DNA of 64,000 bases from Drechslerella dactyloides (GCA_020064725.1 JAGTWJ010000011.1:62001-126000), one strand, 5' to 3'; positions 45,910 through 57,998 are shown, counted from the first letter of the stretch. Numbers and translations are program-made. Notes: generated from the sequence alone by a model not told the origin.

Positions 45910-46951
45910 TCATGCAGAAGTGTAGAAGCCATCCGCTTGTCTCGCAAGCCAGACGCCTTCCTTTGGCTGCGAAGACATCTGCCAAAAAGGTTGAAGCAGG
46001 CTAGCATAATTCACTTCATTTGGCTGCGGTGATATATCCTGCAATTGAAAGAGGGCTGGACACAGCGTCATCCGTCCGTTCCCTGCATTTGTGAGAGCGA
46101 ACAAGGACGCTTGACAAAGGTTCGTCGAAGTAACTCCCGGCATTGCGAAATATGTGTTACCGTCTGGTAGCCACCATGGCCAAGTATCATCTTTGCGGGT
46201 GCCATCGTGGTTATACAACTCGTCGTAATAGTCCTGGTCTTCCTTTATAATTTTCGGGGTTCCGTCATCGCTGAAAAGAAAGTTTCCATATTCGTCTTGT
46301 ACCTGGTCAACCTCGGGGTCTTTGAATTCTTTGTGCCCATTCGTCGTTACAGTAGACTATTGTTTTCTCGCAATCCATCAGTTACCCTCCTCGTTCATAA
46401 TATCTCAGCGCAGTCAAGTGCAGCCCTAGAGAAACATACCAATTATTATGTTACGGGGCCCAAAACAGGTGAAGGTATCTTCCGATACTCAAGGACTCAG
46501 GCGCATACAGCACTGTGTGTCTACAGCCTTATTGCACAAACTTGCTCAGTATGGGGACTTAATCACATACAGCGGTGCTTTTCATATCTGGGATTGCTTT
46601 GCGGCTCACTTAAGATTCCGGTAAGACCGTCAGGCGGGTCTTGGCTTGCGTATGGATCATTGGCGCAAATCTTATAGAAAGCTATCAACATTTTTTCAGC
46701 GGCTCGCTGTCGCCTGTATCCTCGGGGTTCGCATTTGGGTCACTTCTCGATCATAGGTCTTCAAGTTGGGTTTTACCGTCCATCAGAAGAATGTATGATT
46801 CATCCCATGCGCTTTGCAAATTTTGCACCTGACTCCAACTGCAACCACCCCTATAAGGTGGCCGAGCAATGTTGAAGACAAGGTCCATATCAACCGCATA
46901 CACTAGACGACAAAACAAGCTGCATCGTGATAAGATGGAGAAAATCTTCAT
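45910..46951 (-). pseudogene. Relic of a secreted protein
   Basis: On the minus strand a start at 46951 gives a likely signal peptide (MKIFSILSRCSLFCRLVYAV) and then GGCSWSQVQNLQSAWDE. The frame stops at 46751. Coding-looking pieces continue downstream in varying frames: AFYKICANDPYASQDPPDG at about 46.68 kb, KTIVYCNDEWAQ at about 46.37 kb, then EFKDPEVDQVQDEYGNFL through TSTNLCQASLFAL and GRMTLCPALFQLQ to 45910. Between the last two groups a single extra A in an AAA run appears to shift the frame. The pieces follow the order seen in a family of fungal secreted proteins related to metallo-endopeptidases, but no HExxH motif is visible. The last codons are supplied by a GTCTCG-family repeat. 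I regard it as a pseudogene; an intron model that rescues it was not found. Confidence 0.5.
45937..45974. repeat. GTCTCG-family repeat copy inside the relic's 3' end
   Basis: TTGTCTCGCAAGCCAGACGC, then CTTCCTTTGGCTGCGAAG. On the minus strand it encodes VWLARQ, the same peptide given by the 47.9-kb copy. Confidence 0.6.
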
Positions 46952-47884
46952 AGCGCGGAAATTACACGCCAAGGTTTTCATACGTACTAGATATGATTCA
47001 GTCTAAAAGTAAGAAGACAAGTCGAAGTTCTCCTCCACATTTGAGCTAGCGGAGCGACTTAATCCTTTATTTTACGGCGACGGCTAAGTCTATTCTAATT
47101 AGATTGGTACGCGTGGCTAGCCGACTAGGGTCATGAATGGTAGGCATAAAACATCGGTGTCAATCGTGGTACCTGGCATACTTGATGATTCATGGAATAG
47201 CAGTTCGAGCTCAGTGGATCTGTAGACAACCTCATGCATGGCTCAATCATTCTGGAACCCAACAATAGGCTCTGGTTGGCAAGTAATATACAAGGTGCTT
47301 ATCAGATCATTATTTATATAGATCCTTCGGTGGGGGACGGCGAAAGAAATTGCTGCAGACGGCCAAGGGTGCGTTTTTTCAGGTTCACAGATTATTATGC
47401 AAGATTCAAGATCTGTAATTTACAATAGGCTTAGGATCTGGACATTGCTCAGCTCTGATAGACCTAGATTGCAGGAATTGATTGGAGGCTGGCATCCTTG
47501 TCCTATTTTGTTTCTCTGGGAACCCTGGCCACAGGCGAGCGAAGCTGTGAACCACTGTATAGGTCTTCATTCAGTTGCCTCAGATAGATGAAGCTTGATG
47601 TAAATAATGCTTATATCACGATAAGTTTTATCACAAGCACGCTGGGGCGACTTAGTAATGCCTGATACACCTGGTTCAAATAACGAGGAGCATGAATTAC
47701 ACATGCAAGATCGGGATTGTAGGATACCCATAGTCTTGGGGCCAAACTGACTCCCGAAACCGGGCCACCCAGCATGGCAACTGGTCAGGTCAGCGACTGC
47801 ATAGAAAACCTCTACATGTGTAGGTGTAAGATTGCTTACTACGATTTGAGCTAGGTACAGTATATTTATAGTTATTACTATAAT

Positions 47885-47953
47885 TTGTCTCGCAAGCCAG
47901 ACGGCCGTCCTATAGCCCAGCGAAGAGGACTGGCAGTCTGGTCTACGAAACAA
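47885..47953. repeat. Complete hairpin repeat of the GTCTCG family
   Basis: The left arm TTGTCTCGCAAGCCAGACGG(CCGTCCT) and the right arm AGGACTGGCAGTCTGGTCTA(CGAAACAA) are inverted relative to each other, with about 14 nt of loop (ATAGCCCAGCGAAG). This is the clearest example of the family's fold-back structure. Confidence 0.65.
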
Positions 47954-50616
47954 CTATAATGAATGACCTTTGTATATAGCTGTCTAAAAAATTCTTTGGT
48001 TTACCTGCCCGGATATCCTTTGAGTTCCAATATATACAATCCGTAGATTTGGTGGTTCGGATACGCATCTAGATATCACGCAAGCTCTTGTAAGGATCTT
48101 GAAAGCCTATTTCTAGAATTATCATGCCGACCCCAGAAGCATATACGCAGGCTTGACACTAGGCCATGCGTAGAGACCATCAGTGATGTGCTGTAGTGTG
48201 TTGCATGGAACAGCGTCGGGGATTTATAACAGCGCTGCATTAACAGACGGCTCATAGACAGTGGCTCAGAGTGGATGACAAGTTGCTGGATCCTAATCCA
48301 CTTACACGGCATGTGGACAGTCGTGGGCATAGCATCTGCCTCTTCCGAGGGGTTCGTGAGATGGTTTGCGGTAATTTTTGGTCTTATGAACAAGGCTGCT
48401 GTATTCCAAGAGAAGTCTTGGAATATTTAAAAGCGGGGTAACCTGCTGCCCAGCCATTTAACCCTTCATCAAGTCTTCTATTTCTAAGCTAATTAGCTGG
48501 GAAGACCTGCGGATAAATGACGCCCATTTTACCACGTAATATTAATCACAAATATCGAAGGAACCAGTGAAGCAGCGGTAGAAGAGCTCCGCCTTGTAAC
48601 TCCCGTGAATTATACTACCAATAGCTTTGGGGGCACTGCGCTGTCAACCGCAAGTCAGCCTTCCGTATGCGTATAGCCACTGTTGGGAGTTGAAGTCTGG
48701 AGGTGCGGAAATCTGACATCCAAAATGAGAAATTGACACCTGAGTTGAGCTCAAGTTGAGCTCACCCTTATTGCGCTTAACTTCTCAGGAGCGAGAGCTC
48801 CAGTATATCACAATGAGTTTGAATTTTTTACGAGTGGGATAGTTATACATGCTAATTCCGTCTTACACCGTATAATCTCGTACTGAGACTCTCCCTGGTC
48901 CTTCTGCTCACATGTGGTATTTTCGCGAGATACAATTCGAAGAGGCTAAATGTGGCTCAAGAAGCACGAGCTCGAGCACTGCAGTTGCGAGAGACATCCC
49001 TCCGGCCACCCACAGTGCACCCCCATTCGATCGATATTACATGACTGGCTTCGTAAAATTAGAGCATGAAGTAATGACCTACCTATTGAGGGGTAATTTT
49101 GGATACACGGAATCGGGGACTGCCTGCATATAAAGTGGGCCCTTATTAAGGATTAATAACGCCTGATCACGCTGACTAACTTCCTACCTGATAGCGCCAG
49201 AGCCGGGACCAAGGATGCGGGCAACATTACCCGAGCGAGTGGGTCGCTGCGGAGGAATGTTGGAATGCGTTGCGGGCGTGGTATTGTTCAGGCAGTCAGC
49301 TTGCGGACACTCGTGTAAGCCTCTGTCTTAATCAATGGCGACGAGAACATCTTGCGTGAGACCAGCATGCTATACGGTCTGCCTTGGCTTGGTTCACCTC
49401 CTTCTTTGAGACTTCCTGATTGTTCTCTGTGGGCTGGGTTTACAAGGCCAGCTTTCTGTGATAGTTTTTGGCTGTGGTGAAAATTGCAGCGGTGCCGTGG
49501 ACAACGATTCCAAATGTGCCTGTGTCACCCGTAGCGGCGGTCTTGGCGCGGGCCGGCATGCTGCATCCTTCTATTTTTGTCCTTGCAGCTGCACACACCT
49601 CTCTTATCCCTCCACCAGAACCTCCTCCGACACGCAAGCCAAGACAGACGCACGCATGTGGGACAACACCGGCAGAAAGCAGGAATGCACGGATGGATGG
49701 GTGGGCAGTTTAGGTTGTCGGTCGCTTCGACTTACCCCAGATGCTGGTTCGAACAGATGAACCACGGCAACAGACGAGGAGCCAATAGCGGCGCATCGCC
49801 TCTCCGTCAAGGCGATGGCGATGATGGATTGGCGACACTGCCATCCGGCGGACTTGAACAGGAGCATGAAGCAGATACCTATCACCGGCATGTACTGTAT
49901 GTAGGGTTCAGATCCCCATGACTGGTGCAAGTTCGTCTAAATGAGGCTCAGCTCCCAGCAACCTTGCAGGCCAAGATCTAAGATCATCGTATTTCTGTGC
50001 TAACCCGTCAGACTTTATCCGCTAGCAATTGCCCATCGCCTCTGTCTGCAAGCTATGTCATGTCACAGGAAGTTGCGTTCTACTGCCGATCCCTGCCGCT
50101 TCCCGATTCGGCTGCCGGCCCAGCCTGATAGCAGCCTTATCGCCGTCGGTCGACGCTCGTGACGGCTGTCTGCACCCGCGTGGCACGGGGCGGCACAAAC
50201 AAACAGAAGAACCGAAATTATCATATGGGGGACACTTCCGGATTGCGAGTTCAAATGAATTGCGATGGCTAGCACGAAAAGGAGGAGGTTTTGCATCCCT
50301 CCAACTGCGCCAAAAGATACATATACTATAATATACCTGCCACTGCTGCCAGCGGGTGAAACAAAAGTTTTGGTCCTCACTTCATACGATCTACCAACTG
50401 TGGGCAAAAAGTAATCGATCGAGACCGACGGCGTGGCTAACATTAGCCAATCACCAACTAACCACGAACGACGAGATCACTCTATTTCTTACCACCATCT
50501 CACCCGCAGTGACGCCTCGTAACGCTGACGATCGCTTCTTCCCTGAGACAGCAACGCTGTTTCTCGACTTTGGCCGCCATTCGGCACTCGCTAGGCTGAT
50601 CAACACAGGTGTGTAG

Positions 50617-50641
50617 TTTTTTTTTTTTTTTTTTTTTTTTT
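50617..50641 (+). repeat. Homopolymer run of 25 T
   Basis: A pure T tract followed by AGACC. It could be a 3' splice-site pyrimidine tract in a 5' leader, a reverse-strand poly(A) remnant, or a sequencing-prone homopolymer. Confidence 0.7.
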
Positions 50642-51114
50642 AGACCTCTCGCACGATACCAGCGGCCTGGCCCAGTGTCAGATGGTATGGCTCAGATGGC
50701 GCCGACGCCTTTAGAGCAGTGTCGCAGTATCGCTAACAATGACGGACAGGCTGGGCATCATACCAGCAGCACAAAGACGAATAAGCCGCAGAAGACTCTG
50801 TCTGGCCGCATTTGGAATTCTGCCGATCGCGCGTTGTTGAGGCCCAAAGCGTGTTGCACAGCCGACGATCGCAACGCCCCGACGTCAGCGAAATCTGCCC
50901 GATTGATCCGATACTTATACGGATTCTATTTCTGGGCCTGAGCATCAAATACTCCAGTCCCGAATTACTGCCCTGCCCAGTCTGTCGCGGACAAAGAAAC
51001 ATCTGGCCAGGGTATCCGACGCCCAACAGCAGCCGACCTTCCTTGCACGGTTTCGAAACGTCTGAATGTTGCCGTTGGAAGACTCCCAGGGATAGTTACG
51101 TTTATATATCCAAC

Positions 51115-53949
51115 ATGGCGGCCTCCGTTCCAGACGTCCCATACGTCAACCCGGCCTTTGAACCGACGAACGAAGATAACCACGCTCCCAGAAATACTTC
51201 TTGGACGGACCCGCTGCCCTTCGCGGCAAGGTTCGACCCTCTGCATAGCCATTTGCCCAACGAGCCATTGCTTCCGGGCCCACCGAATACGAATCCCATT
51301 CCTCAGTCCATGGCCTCACCTCTCGTCTCGCCACGACTCAACAAGCGCTCCAATCGCTCGTCCGCAAGCTCAACTCTTTCCGCCCCAATATCGCCGGTAA
51401 GCGATAGGCGCCCGAGCCGATTCACCAGCGATTTTAGCCACCTCAAGCGGGCCTCATTTCAGAAAAGCCCCGACCCAGCCTTCAAGTCTCACCGGAAGAA
51501 CTTCTCAGAGGATATCAACATGCACAAAATGTCCGCCTTTCGGGAAGAAGTGGAGGATAATGAAGGAAACGTCAGTAGTGATGCTAGAAACCAAGAAAGT
51601 CGAGAAACAACACCGGGTCAGTTTCAGAGCGTGCCGTTGAGTGCACCCACTGGTCTAGGCCTGAGCTATGTTCCTATGGATGAAGGAAGTGGCAACAAGC
51701 CGGGGACGAGCTATCGAAATCTCCCGGACGACGACGACGACACCTCAGACGATGGCGCATCTCTGAAGAAGCAGAAAATAAAATACCAGCCAAACTGGCT
51801 GAGTATTACCATAATAATACTCTGCATCTTCTCGACTGCTGGGTCTATACTCTTCTTCGTCGTCGCGGTAGCCCGACCGCGCTACGGTACGAGGATATCG
51901 ACAGCTACGGGTCTCCGGCCGCAAGACGCGCAGCTAATATCCGCTATCCTCGCCAAAACAAGTAAGTTGACAGCTTTAGCCCTCTATCTTCAAATGAATA
52001 CTAACGAATTTCAGTCGAACTGAGTTTTGTGAGCGTTTTTGTATCGTTCCTCGGCCAAGTGCTCTCCCGCCGCGCTCTCATGACCGGCTCCAAGGGCATC
52101 AATATCGCTGAGCTCTCTATGCGAGGCTGGGTCACCCAGCCGGGTACTCTTATCACCCACACGGCGTCTGTGCGGTTTGCCGGCCTGACTTTCCTCGGCG
52201 CTCTCTCGTTGACAGCCACGATTCTCGCCAGTTTCTACACGACGGCAGCAGACACGCTCGTCTCACCCAAGCTCGCATGGGGCAGCTTTGAGGACCGGAA
52301 TCTCAGTGGGATTGTATACTCATCTTACGCCAACAATATCGCCCGCAGCAACAAATGCGAGACCATAATTTCGCCGCAAGAAGACCCCGCAGTCGACGAC
52401 TATCTTGTTAGCTTGTCTTCAGCTACTTGCGACAACATTCTCTCCGGCGGCCGAGCCTATCGCGATCTCAGCGACTGGAACGCTCTTTGGACTGAAGCCC
52501 GCAATCAGACCTTCCCAGACCCTCTCAAACGGCCTCATGCGCCATCGGCCCTCGAGCTCACCAACTATGCAGGCACCTGGATTCAAGTGACAGGCGAGAA
52601 CGGTGTGAATCGCGCCATCATGGCGATGCCGCACCCAAACGTCGTCGTTGCCACGAAGAACACCAGCCTAAACGGCATTTTACAGCCGGAAGACTCGGGC
52701 TCCGGATACGGCTCCTTCATCGTCAAGGCCTCCACCGCGAATCCCATCGTGGATGTTTCCTGCGTACCCATCGGCAACGGCACTCTCGGATGGTACCTGG
52801 CCCAATCCAACTCCTCCGACCTCACCCGCAACGGCACTTCCGACCCTCTAACCCAGCGAATCTTTGACTTTTCCAACAATTCGACTTTCCAAAACAACGG
52901 GTCCTTCACATACACAGGCCCGTACGAGGCCCCCCGCTTCCCCGTCCGCCCGCCCCGGTACAACACTGTCCTGTCGTCGCTCGGCAACGGCGCGTCGGTG
53001 TTCATGCTCACGCATACGCCGGCGGACCAGTACGTCATCTGCGGCATGCGCAGCTTCATGACCCCGAACTGCTCGACCGAGTTCCAGGCGTTCGAGAACA
53101 GCGGCAATGCGACTGCAAACTGCGACCTCAACAACCCGCTCGAGTTCAACGAGGACCTTTTCAGACGCAACATCTCCACCGTCAAGCACCCGATTCCAGG
53201 TGTTGATCGCGATCTCGACGTCCGCGACTCCCTCGCAGCGGACTTTAGGTAATTCTCACCGTAGTTTGGATATACACGTAAAGCAGCTCTCGCTAATAAT
53301 CCGTAGAACTATCGCGGACACCGTCCTCCGCTCCATCGCACTCAACAACGGCGTCAACGGCGGCAACGCATCTATCGCCCGCTTCCTCTCCCAGCTCGCG
53401 CTAGAAACCCGCCAAACGCAGCTCAATCCGGCCCGGCCATCCCTCGCGGAAGCTCTCGCCGTCGCCCTGGGTAACGCGATGATAACATCCTCTGTCGAAA
53501 CGGCCTACACAACCTACTGGCCGTACGCCCCCACGGTACCTCTCCCTGTCACCGAGCACTTCAACGCACAGGTCGCCACGATCGAGTATACCTCCGGCGC
53601 CGGCAGCGGGTGGAAGCCGCTCTTCTACGTTGTCCTGGCGGGAGTGCTGGTCATGAATGTGTTTTGTCTGATATACTTTGCCTGCGTGCGGGACGGCTTC
53701 GTCACGGACTGGACGGAAGTGCAGAATCTGTTCTGCGTTGCGATGGACGGCGGCGCGCTGCGGGGAGGCGCTAGCATGCCGCGACAAGATGCGAGTGTTG
53801 ACGAGCGGTGGAAGGGTACTGGCGGGACGGGCCCGGCGGGCGGGCAGTATAAGGTTGGCTTCTGGTTTACGGAGAAGCACGGGCGGTGGTACGTGACGGA
53901 CGGAGAGATGGACGGGAAGTCGAGCACGACCGGCTACAGCGCTGTATAG
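51115..53949 (+). CDS. Conserved fungal integral membrane protein ('mcm2 3 5 family' type)
   Basis: Three exons, 51115-51961, 52015-53248 and 53307-53949, encode 907 residues. Introns of 53 and 58 nt have textbook sites (GTAAGT, TACTAACG). I start at MAASVPDVPYVNP because the upstream in-frame extension from 50812 is Cys/Arg-rich and atypical. The N-terminal 210 residues are Ser/Pro-rich and disordered, with an acidic DDDDDTSDDG stretch. A first helix is SITIIILCIFSTAGSILFFV. A second hydrophobic pair follows across intron 1 (SFVSVFVSFLGQVL, GLTFLGALSLTATILASF). A large, probably extracellular domain follows with many N-glycosylation sites (NNSTF, NGSFT, NCSTE, NATAN). A last helix, FYVVLAGVLVMNVFCLIYF, precedes the cytoplasmic tail. 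Orthologues are widespread in Pezizomycotina and are often misnamed MCM family; their function is unknown. Confidence 0.85.
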
Positions 53950-54728
53950 GCGGCCGGACGTGTCGTGGTGATTATTGCATTGCATTTTATTCATGAACAG
54001 CATTTAGCAGGCGTTTGGCGTTGTGATATGGGGCTTCATTGTTTATATTCTTCATTGTGCATATAGACAATATTTGGATTAGATACGAAGTAATTGGAGG
54101 CTGGCTAGTGCGAAGACGGCAGCATGACCGCAATGAATTCCCAAGTACCACGTGAGGTGCTCTATATCACGTAAGCTTGTATTTGTAGGACGTCTACAAT
54201 AAGTAGCCACAAAGACAACCCAGACGATGATCAAGTTTGAGAGCATTTGCCAACGCATTGCCGCGTGTTATTATTACGAATGCGGAGCATGTTCCTGCTC
54301 TTGCACCTTGTTAACATGTTCCGTACATGAAGGCTGTCAGTCGACCTTAGGTAAGCTAGGAGTGGGTAAAATTTTGGGATGGAGAAACAAAGCTAGGAAG
54401 ATATCTGACAGGCATATTTTACTCCCGCCCAATAACAAGTACATCAAGCTCACTTGCTCTCGCGATTTGTTCACGACTCTTGGGGTAACTCAAATGTAGA
54501 AGGCCTCTGGGTGGCCAATGAACTATCACAAAGCCCATGGTGATTTCTTCTACTGATGCAGTTGATCTGTATTCTGCTACTTTTATCAATGGCTACTACA
54601 TCGGGATGTTAATTTAACGCATTGCTGAACTCCGCTCCTTGTATGGCATGCGATAGTGGGCAGAATACCACTTATCTCGTTTAGACGTTTGCTAATAAAT
54701 GCATCAATGACATATCATCTCGACAGAC

Positions 54729-54786
54729 TTGTCTCACGAGCCAGACTGCCGTACTTTAACCACCGTCGCAGTTTGGTTTACGAGAC
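54729..54786. repeat. Hairpin repeat of the GTCTCG family
   Basis: The left arm TTGTCTCACGAGCCAGACTG(CCGTAC) pairs with the right arm GCAGTTTGGTTTACGAGAC. The loop is ACTTTAACCACCGTC-like and is shared with the 45.0-kb copy. Confidence 0.6.
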
Positions 54787-55154
54787 GATCGACAGACCCC
54801 TGCAGCTAGAACTACGTTGTGGGTGAAATTCACCTAGGAAGAGTAGCCGCCAAGCAAGTAAATGAAGGTCGCGCAGTAGAAGCCGGCCCAGCGAGCAGGT
54901 TGGCACTCTCGCTATATAGCCGCTGGGATTAACATCAATGCGTACATATAGCGAGACTTGCTTGGTACTCACACTCCCTCTAGCACTCGACTTTTGATAT
55001 CAAGGGGCTGGCTGTTTTCTGGGCTGGTCGATCGTTGGGCTGGCTATCTGATAGACTGGTTTGTACTGGACCAGTTCCCGTTTTTCCGACTTCTGCAATA
55101 TAACCATTGTTACCTATATGAAATCTTATTGAGATAATTTACTTTGATCTCAAT

Positions 55155-55215
55155 TTGTCTCGTGAACTCGAATGCCATGTTTTACCCCATAACGTCGGGG
55201 CGTTGGGGCATTCAT
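55155..55215. repeat. Diverged GTCTCG-family copy
   Basis: TTTGTCTCGTGAACTCGAAT starts the copy. GAATGCC...TTTTACCCC on the left pairs loosely with GGGGCGTTGGGGCATTC on the right. Confidence 0.4.
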
Positions 55216-55426
55216 GTAGAGTATCTATTGAGCATATGAAATTCATATGCTAAATGGTCTTCTTGGCAATCCACTAAAAAAGCGTGGTGAAATGTTGATT
55301 GCTCGTTGGAGCCTGCGATGTACTGAACATCAAAAGGAGATATGGGGTCCTCTGTCTACTCAGATAGAAGATACATATCTTGGTCACTATATGTATCTAT
55401 ATACTATCCGTTGTTACAGGACCGAC

Positions 55427-55486
55427 CGTCTCGAAAATGGACGTTCTGCGACGCGTTAAGAGTATGAGTCTGGCTTGCGAGACCAG
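55427..55486. repeat. GTCTCG-family copy, reverse orientation
   Basis: The left end is CCGTCTCGAAAATGGACG. The right end GAGTCTGGCTTGCGAGACCA is the reverse complement of the TGGTCTCGCAAGCCAGACTC arm seen elsewhere. Confidence 0.5.
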
Positions 55487-55812
55487 CTAACCACCAAAAG
55501 GTCTTTTGTCCATTACTATACGCAGTTGAATCTCTAATCACCCTATTTAAATGACCAGTCGAAACGCAGCCGTTAGAAAATCATGCATTTCGTTTTTGTT
55601 GATATCGTATTGAATGCCGGTCGTGAAATTATAGACGTGCACAAATAGGAGTCAGTGTATCAGGCATCTACGGTACAACTACAGGGGCCTGCACCACGAC
55701 CAAATAGACGCCAAGAAACTTCGCTGACCGTGATGATATAGGCGGTGGCAGCTAGCATCCCATACTCGTCCAATTTCGCATATATCCTAAAACCCAAAGA
55801 TCAGGATAGCAG

Positions 55813-56517
55813 TTATTTTGACTCCACCGCCCACGCCTCACGGCAGACCCACCGCTGCCCACCGCTCTCGCCCGTCGCCACCACCCCTCCCACCGTCGCA
55901 TCCGCAACGTCCACCCCCAGCAAATCCCATCCACGCCTCCCGCCGCTTTCAAACAGCACCTCCCACCCGTCGGCACCCCTTTTCGCTCGCCAAGTGTAGA
56001 AAGCACCATCCGCACGACCGACAGCGAGCGCATTACCACCAATCACACCAACGAACCCACGATCCTCCCACTTCCCGTCGCCACATTCCCAGAATAGCAC
56101 GCCGTCACCGACGGCCGCGTCCTCGTCCCGCCAGACTTCCCGGTACGCCGTCACAACACCGCTGTCCGGGTGCGCCATCGCGCCTGTTTCCAGCGCCAGT
56201 TCACTATCCGTCGGATGTGGCTGCATGTACCCTTCATCCACGCATTCGTCCGCGGCGGTGGTAAATCTAGACGAAACAAGGTGTGTCCAGGAACAGTAAC
56301 TGTGGCCTGGGACTTCCGCGTCTTTAGCACTGCGAGTGCCAGCAAACGCCCAGTCGACCGTCCCCCGCTTTGTCTTTGATTCCGCGGTGTTGGCACCGGG
56401 TGATAACAGCCGCTGGTCGACGAAGAACGTCTTGCCGGTGAGGACGAGCGTATCCGTTGGTTCTGACGCGGTAAACTCCGGCGCCCACGCGATTGAAACG
56501 CGCGTCGAAACGGACAT
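55813..56517 (-). CDS. HRI1: HRI1-family protein
   Basis: A single exon encodes 234 residues, about the usual length of Hri1. The opening MSVSTRVSIAWAPEF is typical of filamentous-fungal members. It continues with EPTDTLVLTGKTFFVDQRLL, TVDWAFAGTRSAKD, the SWTHLVSSR segment, DEGYMQPHPTDSELALETGA and TAYREVWRDED. Together these match the conserved HRI1 lipocalin-like fold order. Yeast Hri1 (YLR301W) is a small cytosolic protein reported to interact with Hrr25 and Sec72; its biochemical role is unsettled. No intron, signal peptide or membrane segment is present. The second half is Gly-rich and less conserved. The start is the only ATG that gives the family N-terminus. It lies next to the duplicated locus at 57-61 kb and faces away from it. 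Confidence 0.85.
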   Translation of the reverse strand: MSVSTRVSIAWAPEFTASEPTDTLVLTGKTFFVDQRLLSPGANTAESKTKRGTVDWAFAGTRSAKDAEVPGHSYCSWTHLVSSRFTTAADECVDEGYMQPHPTDSELALETGAMAHPDSGVVTAYREVWRDEDAAVGDGVLFWECGDGKWEDRGFVGVIGGNALAVGRADGAFYTWRAKRGADGWEVLFESGGRRGWDLLGVDVADATVGGVVATGESGGQRWVCREAWAVESK

Positions 56518-57063
56518 TGTCTATTAAAATTGGTGATACAGGTGTCAGGCCGCCTCGTGTCGTTTCTCGTGTGACGTGCGTGCGTTGGAAACGGGTGGGC
56601 CCGGGCGGAGAAGCTAGTGGGCGAGGCACGCGTGGATGAAAGATGTTCAAGTGAAGGAGGAGGAAGATGTTTTTAGATGGAGAAATCGTCTCTTTGGTGA
56701 GGGGGAAGATTTTAATTTATAGCAGGAAAAAAAAAACACTATTAAAGACAGAATTCAAAGGCGCCGCTGATGTAATAATGTAAGTATGTACTACGTGGCC
56801 AGCTACGTGGAACGGCAACTTTGTCGGCACGACACTCAACACATTGGGAAGCTGGTAATATACCATACCATAGACATCGACGTGGTGCGGATGGCATGGA
56901 TATCACACAAGGCGGGGTTCTGTAGTCCAACCGAGTGCAGGTTATCGCGATAAACGTCAGCCTACCAGAGATAATACAGTACACAATCAAAGACGAACGT
57001 CTCAACATTACTTTAAAAAACAGTGCAGAGCGTGCATTATCGATCGGTAACAGAGTTGATTGA
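56518..57063. other. Intergenic region (HRI1 promoter side)
   Basis: It contains the HRI1 promoter (GC-rich near the start, then A-rich with a run of ten A's at about 56727) and the 3' flank of duplicated copy A. Nothing else is seen. Confidence 0.5.
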
Positions 57064-57263
57064 AACATCTACATACAGGCCCAATTTCACACCTTCATAT
57101 CCCCATCTACCGCAATATCCCTCCCATCCTGCAAATCCACCTCTCGATCAGCATAGCGTATATCAATTTGTCATCTAGAAAGGGGAAATAACTCACCAGC
57201 CACCTATGTCCCTCTTCTCTCCCCCCTCCCCCCAGCTACCCCCGTCCCCCGTCCCCGGCCCCC

Positions 57264-57290
57264 CCAACCGCTCCCACAGATGAACACCAG
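57264..57290 (+). repeat. Copy A inverted repeat, left arm
   Basis: 27 nt ending CACAGATGAACACCAG. It matches the reverse complement of 57907-57933 at 25 of 27 positions, including 16 perfect bases. Confidence 0.7.
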
Positions 57291-57906
57291 AAGAAAGAAA
57301 GTAAGTAGGAAGGAAGGAAGGAAGGAAGGGATGCAACTCACCTTACAATCACAGATCACGACAGTATTTGTGCACAAAAATACGGGCGAAAAATCAATGG
57401 AAGCACATTGTCAGCTTACAATAATCACCGCGGACACGAAAGGAAGGAATGAAACTTAGCACACGGCACTGGATTCACATTACCATAGTCACAAAACAGT
57501 CACAGTGGGATAATAGTCGTAGTGTCGTAAGAGTCGAGGATATGGATCGAATGAGGTGCAAGGCGTGAACCCGGGCAAGTGGCATGGGACTATATCACCG
57601 TCAGCAAGAACTAGTACAGTAGAAGAAGGGAGGGGGTGACTCACAGATATGGATGGATTGGAAGCATGAGCATGATCACGATGCACTAGTCGGTACGTCA
57701 CATAATAGGAAGCACATGGATCGAGTGTTCGTACATGTATAGACGTAACGGGATAGTGGATCGAGGTGGCTCTTTTTTTCTTTCTTGTATGACTTCCTTG
57801 GGGAATATTTCTCTTTTCTTATAAGAAAGGACGAGGGATGTCCGCGGGATCTAGAAGCTGTGAGGGTAAATGTCAGCATGCGTGGGTAGGTACCTAAGTG
57901 TGTCAA

Positions 57907-57933
57907 CTGGTGTTCATCTGTGGTGGCGGTTGG
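57907..57933 (-). repeat. Copy A inverted repeat, right arm
   Basis: Starts CTGGTGTTCATCTGTG, the exact reverse complement of the last 16 nt of the left arm. The arms are about 616 nt apart. Confidence 0.7.
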
Positions 57934-57991
57934 CGAGAGAGGAGGGATGGCGGATGGAGCAGAAGGGGCAGAGAGGGGGGAATGCCCTCTT

Positions 57992-57998
57992 TATATAC
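57992..57998 (-). promoter_or_regulatory. TATA box and conserved promoter block, copy A
   Basis: On the minus strand TATATAA follows GCCAGCTGGCCA by about a dozen bases. The same arrangement occurs in copy B (60872-60895), so promoter elements are conserved between the copies. Confidence 0.55.

Larger units (their letters stand above)
46952..51114. other. Gene-poor region
   Basis: About 4.2 kb without a supported gene. It contains a full hairpin repeat (47885-47953) and a 25-T run (50617-50641). The last kilobase is more GC-rich and probably contains the promoter and leader of the 907-aa membrane protein gene. Confidence 0.5.
53950..55812. other. Intergenic region with several hairpin repeats
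   Basis: About 1.9 kb holding three GTCTCG-family copies (54729-54786, 55155-55215, 55427-55486). No gene is supported; short frames show no family resemblance. Confidence 0.5.

Noticed and set aside
50812..51114. Upstream in-frame extension of the 907-aa membrane protein
   Set aside because: The extension is Cys/Arg-rich and unlike the rest. MAASVPDVPYVNP at 51115 gives a natural start, so I treat the upstream part as leader.
53401..54003. 200-codon minus-strand frame opposite the membrane protein's last exon
   Set aside because: Antisense shadow; the plus frame is clearly the coding one.
57264..57933. Copy A inverted repeats as transposon ends
   Set aside because: Homology between copies A and B continues well outside the inverted repeats, so the duplicated unit is not bounded by them and no target-site duplication is evident.
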